Shown here: positions 62,890 to 64,000 of the stretch, piece by piece | Layout: every line of letters starts with the position of its first letter | Numbering within the stretch: the first letter of the stretch is position 1 | Origin: JBJXHG01 sp046160865 | GTDB lineage: Bacteria; Planctomycetota; UBA1135; GCA-002686595 | Assembly: GCA_046160865.1 (NCBI GenBank) | Contig: JBJXHG010000164.1 | Location: forward strand, 62,001-126,000 | Length of the DNA: 64,000 bases | Direction: 5' to 3' | Program-made: the position numbers and the translations under genes | The notes under the pieces: generated by a model | Seen by the model: only the letters and a program-made list of their open reading frames with translations | Database searches by the model: none | Told to the model about the DNA's origin: nothing

Positions 62890-64000
62890 GGAGTCTTCTC
62901 CGGCAGAGAAACGTTGAGGCAGAGCGCGCGCAGCCAACGCCGCGCGGCGTCGAAGTGCGCGCGCCACTGTGTCGCGAGCGCCTCGTCCTTCGCCGCGGCG
63001 CACGCGGACAGGCGCAGCCCGCGTTCGATGCGCAGCGATTCGAGATAACGCGTGAGGTCGGCGGGCACGGGATCGGCGAGCGCCCACGCAGCCGACAGGA
63101 TCGCGGCGCCCGTCCGCGCCATCTCCTGCGCGTCGACGTGCTCCATCCGATCGAGGCTCGTGTGGTAGCCGAAGTCGGTGAAGTGCCAGAGCAGGATGGC
63201 CGGCACGCCGTGCGCGAGGAATACGTCGTGGTCGCTGCCGCCTTCGTACGGATGCTCGCCGGTCTCCCAGTGATCGCAGAACGCTGCCACGTCGGCGACG
63301 GCGCAACGCGCGACGATGGAGAGCCCGCCTTCACTCGCCTTCGCATCCGACGCGCCGCCCTCGGCCCACGCCGTGCGCTCGTCGGGCGGCAACATGCGCG
63401 TCAGCGCCGGATCGGGCGCGCGCTCGAGGAGCAGGATCGCGCCGGTCGCTTCACGCGACTCGCCCGCCATGTCGCACGAGATCGCGGCGACCGCGCGGCG
63501 GTTCGAGCGCTCGAGCCACGTGCGGCTCTGGTCGTGCTCGTCGCCGAATACGAACGCGAGGCTGCGCGCCGGAGCGGCGAGTCGTCCGGACGCGAGCAGC
63601 CGCGCCGACGCACGCGCGCCTTCGACCATCGCCGCGACACCGCTCGCGTTGTCACACGCGCCCGGCTCCTGCAAGTGCGCGGGGATCACGACGGCTTCGT
63701 CCGGCCGCGTCGCGCCGACGATCGTCGCGATGAGCGTGCGCAGCGGCCGGTCGGCGAACGTCACCTCCGCTCGCAACGCGATGCGCGCCGCACCCGCACG
63801 TGCGAGCGCGGCGATGCGCTCGTACGAGCGCGGCGAGATCTGCGCGACGGGCAGCGGGCTCGTGCCGCGCAACGAGACGTACTGGATCGCATCGAGGTGA
63901 CGATCCTTGCCACTCGGATCGACGTTGAACGACGCGAGCGACGCGGAGAGCACGGCGACGGCGCCCGCCGCGCGCACGCGGTCGAGATCGAGGCTGCGCA
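62886..64000 (-). CDS. M28-family metallopeptidase with PA-like domain, 5'-truncated by window edge
   Basis: At least 371 residues; the frame stays open to the last base of the window, so the true start lies beyond it. N-terminal PA-like segment ('LDLDRVRAAGAVAVLSAS') followed by the M28 core. Probable zinc ligands: H in 'VIPAHLQEPGACDNASG' and D of D-N-A-S-G, acidic 'FGDEHDQSRTW', D of 'ISCDMAGE', and the last H in 'FGYHTSLDRME'. 'GGSDHDVFLAHGVPAILLW' is typical. Predicted aminopeptidase; its stop overlaps the asparaginase-like start, so the pair is co-expressed. Confidence 0.85.
   Translation of the reverse strand, partial: RSLDLDRVRAAGAVAVLSASLASFNVDPSGKDRHLDAIQYVSLRGTSPLPVAQISPRSYERIAALARAGAARIALRAEVTFADRPLRTLIATIVGATRPDEAVVIPAHLQEPGACDNASGVAAMVEGARASARLLASGRLAAPARSLAFVFGDEHDQSRTWLERSNRRAVAAISCDMAGESREATGAILLLERAPDPALTRMLPPDERTAWAEGGASDAKASEGGLSIVARCAVADVAAFCDHWETGEHPYEGGSDHDVFLAHGVPAILLWHFTDFGYHTSLDRMEHVDAQEMARTGAAILSAAWALADPVPADLTRYLESLRIERGLRLSACAAAKDEALATQWRAHFDAARRWLRALCLNVSLPEKTP

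Overview
The window looks like a chromosomal segment of a very GC-rich, diderm, probably planctomycete-like bacterium. This is inference from content. The two tandem secreted proteins at the left edge end in a Cys/Gly-rich 'F-C-x-G-D-G-S ... C-P-C' tail, a kind of C-terminal module I associate with large planctomycete secretomes of the Saltatorellus/Rohdeiella type. There are also two ASPIC/UnbV (CRTAC1-like) proteins, and BamD-like and LptE-like lipoproteins that imply an outer membrane. Most genes lie in tight operons with ATGA/GTGA overlaps, and GTG or TTG starts are common.

Layout. 1-5.2 kb: two secreted surface proteins (the first cut by the window edge; the second made of RCC1-like repeats) with near-identical C-termini. 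5.2-7.1 kb: an IS110-family element with structured flanks. 7.1-10.1 kb: a PepSY-type membrane protein, a CbpA/DnaJ-type co-chaperone, and a two-gene Hsp20 operon with a sigma-54-like promoter. 16.8-10.2 kb (minus strand): hutI, a glutamate formimidoyltransferase, a zincin-like secreted protein, an STT3-like membrane glycosyltransferase and hisS. 16.9-20.3 kb: an ASPIC/UnbV protein coupled to an RnfD/NqrB-like membrane protein, then a convergent ECF-type sigma factor. 20.5-24.3 kb: CorC/HlyC-like, recO, BamD-like and LptE-like genes in one overlapping operon. 24.5-30.2 kb: ftsH, folP, glmM, tsaB. 30.6-37.1 kb: alr, an AsmA-like giant, manC, ruvX. 37.3-38.2 kb: an alpha/beta hydrolase without its nucleophile serine.

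38.25-38.65 kb is the RNase P RNA gene (rnpB). Immediately downstream, about 38.7-42.8 kb, is an accessory island with lower-GC patches. It holds a winged-helix-like protein, an IS1595-family (ISXO2-like) transposase with a small partner ORF, a HicB/HicA-like toxin-antitoxin pair led by a third gene, and an unassigned structured RNA ending in an intrinsic terminator. A 14-bp direct repeat lies at both edges of the island. Core-type genes resume with a NUDIX hydrolase (42.9 kb) and a small protein followed by a strong terminator.

44-64 kb holds many envelope or secreted proteins: a second ASPIC/UnbV protein, an S41-like protease, a peroxiredoxin, an M1 aminopeptidase fused to HEAT-like repeats, a HELTH zincin beside an APC permease, a DegT aminotransferase, an EF-hand protein, a small secreted 8-cysteine protein, a HEAT-repeat protein, a carboxypeptidase-regulatory-like protein, an N4-glycosylasparaginase-like Ntn hydrolase, and an M28 peptidase cut by the right edge.

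Two repeat families recur between genes. One is a ~167-bp long palindrome with ends GCATYTCTCACC (three full copies, one short, one half). The other is a set of GC-rich palindromes anchored on stop codons in convergent or 3' regions. Start codons, family names and ncRNA calls are from reading the sequence only; no database search was possible.
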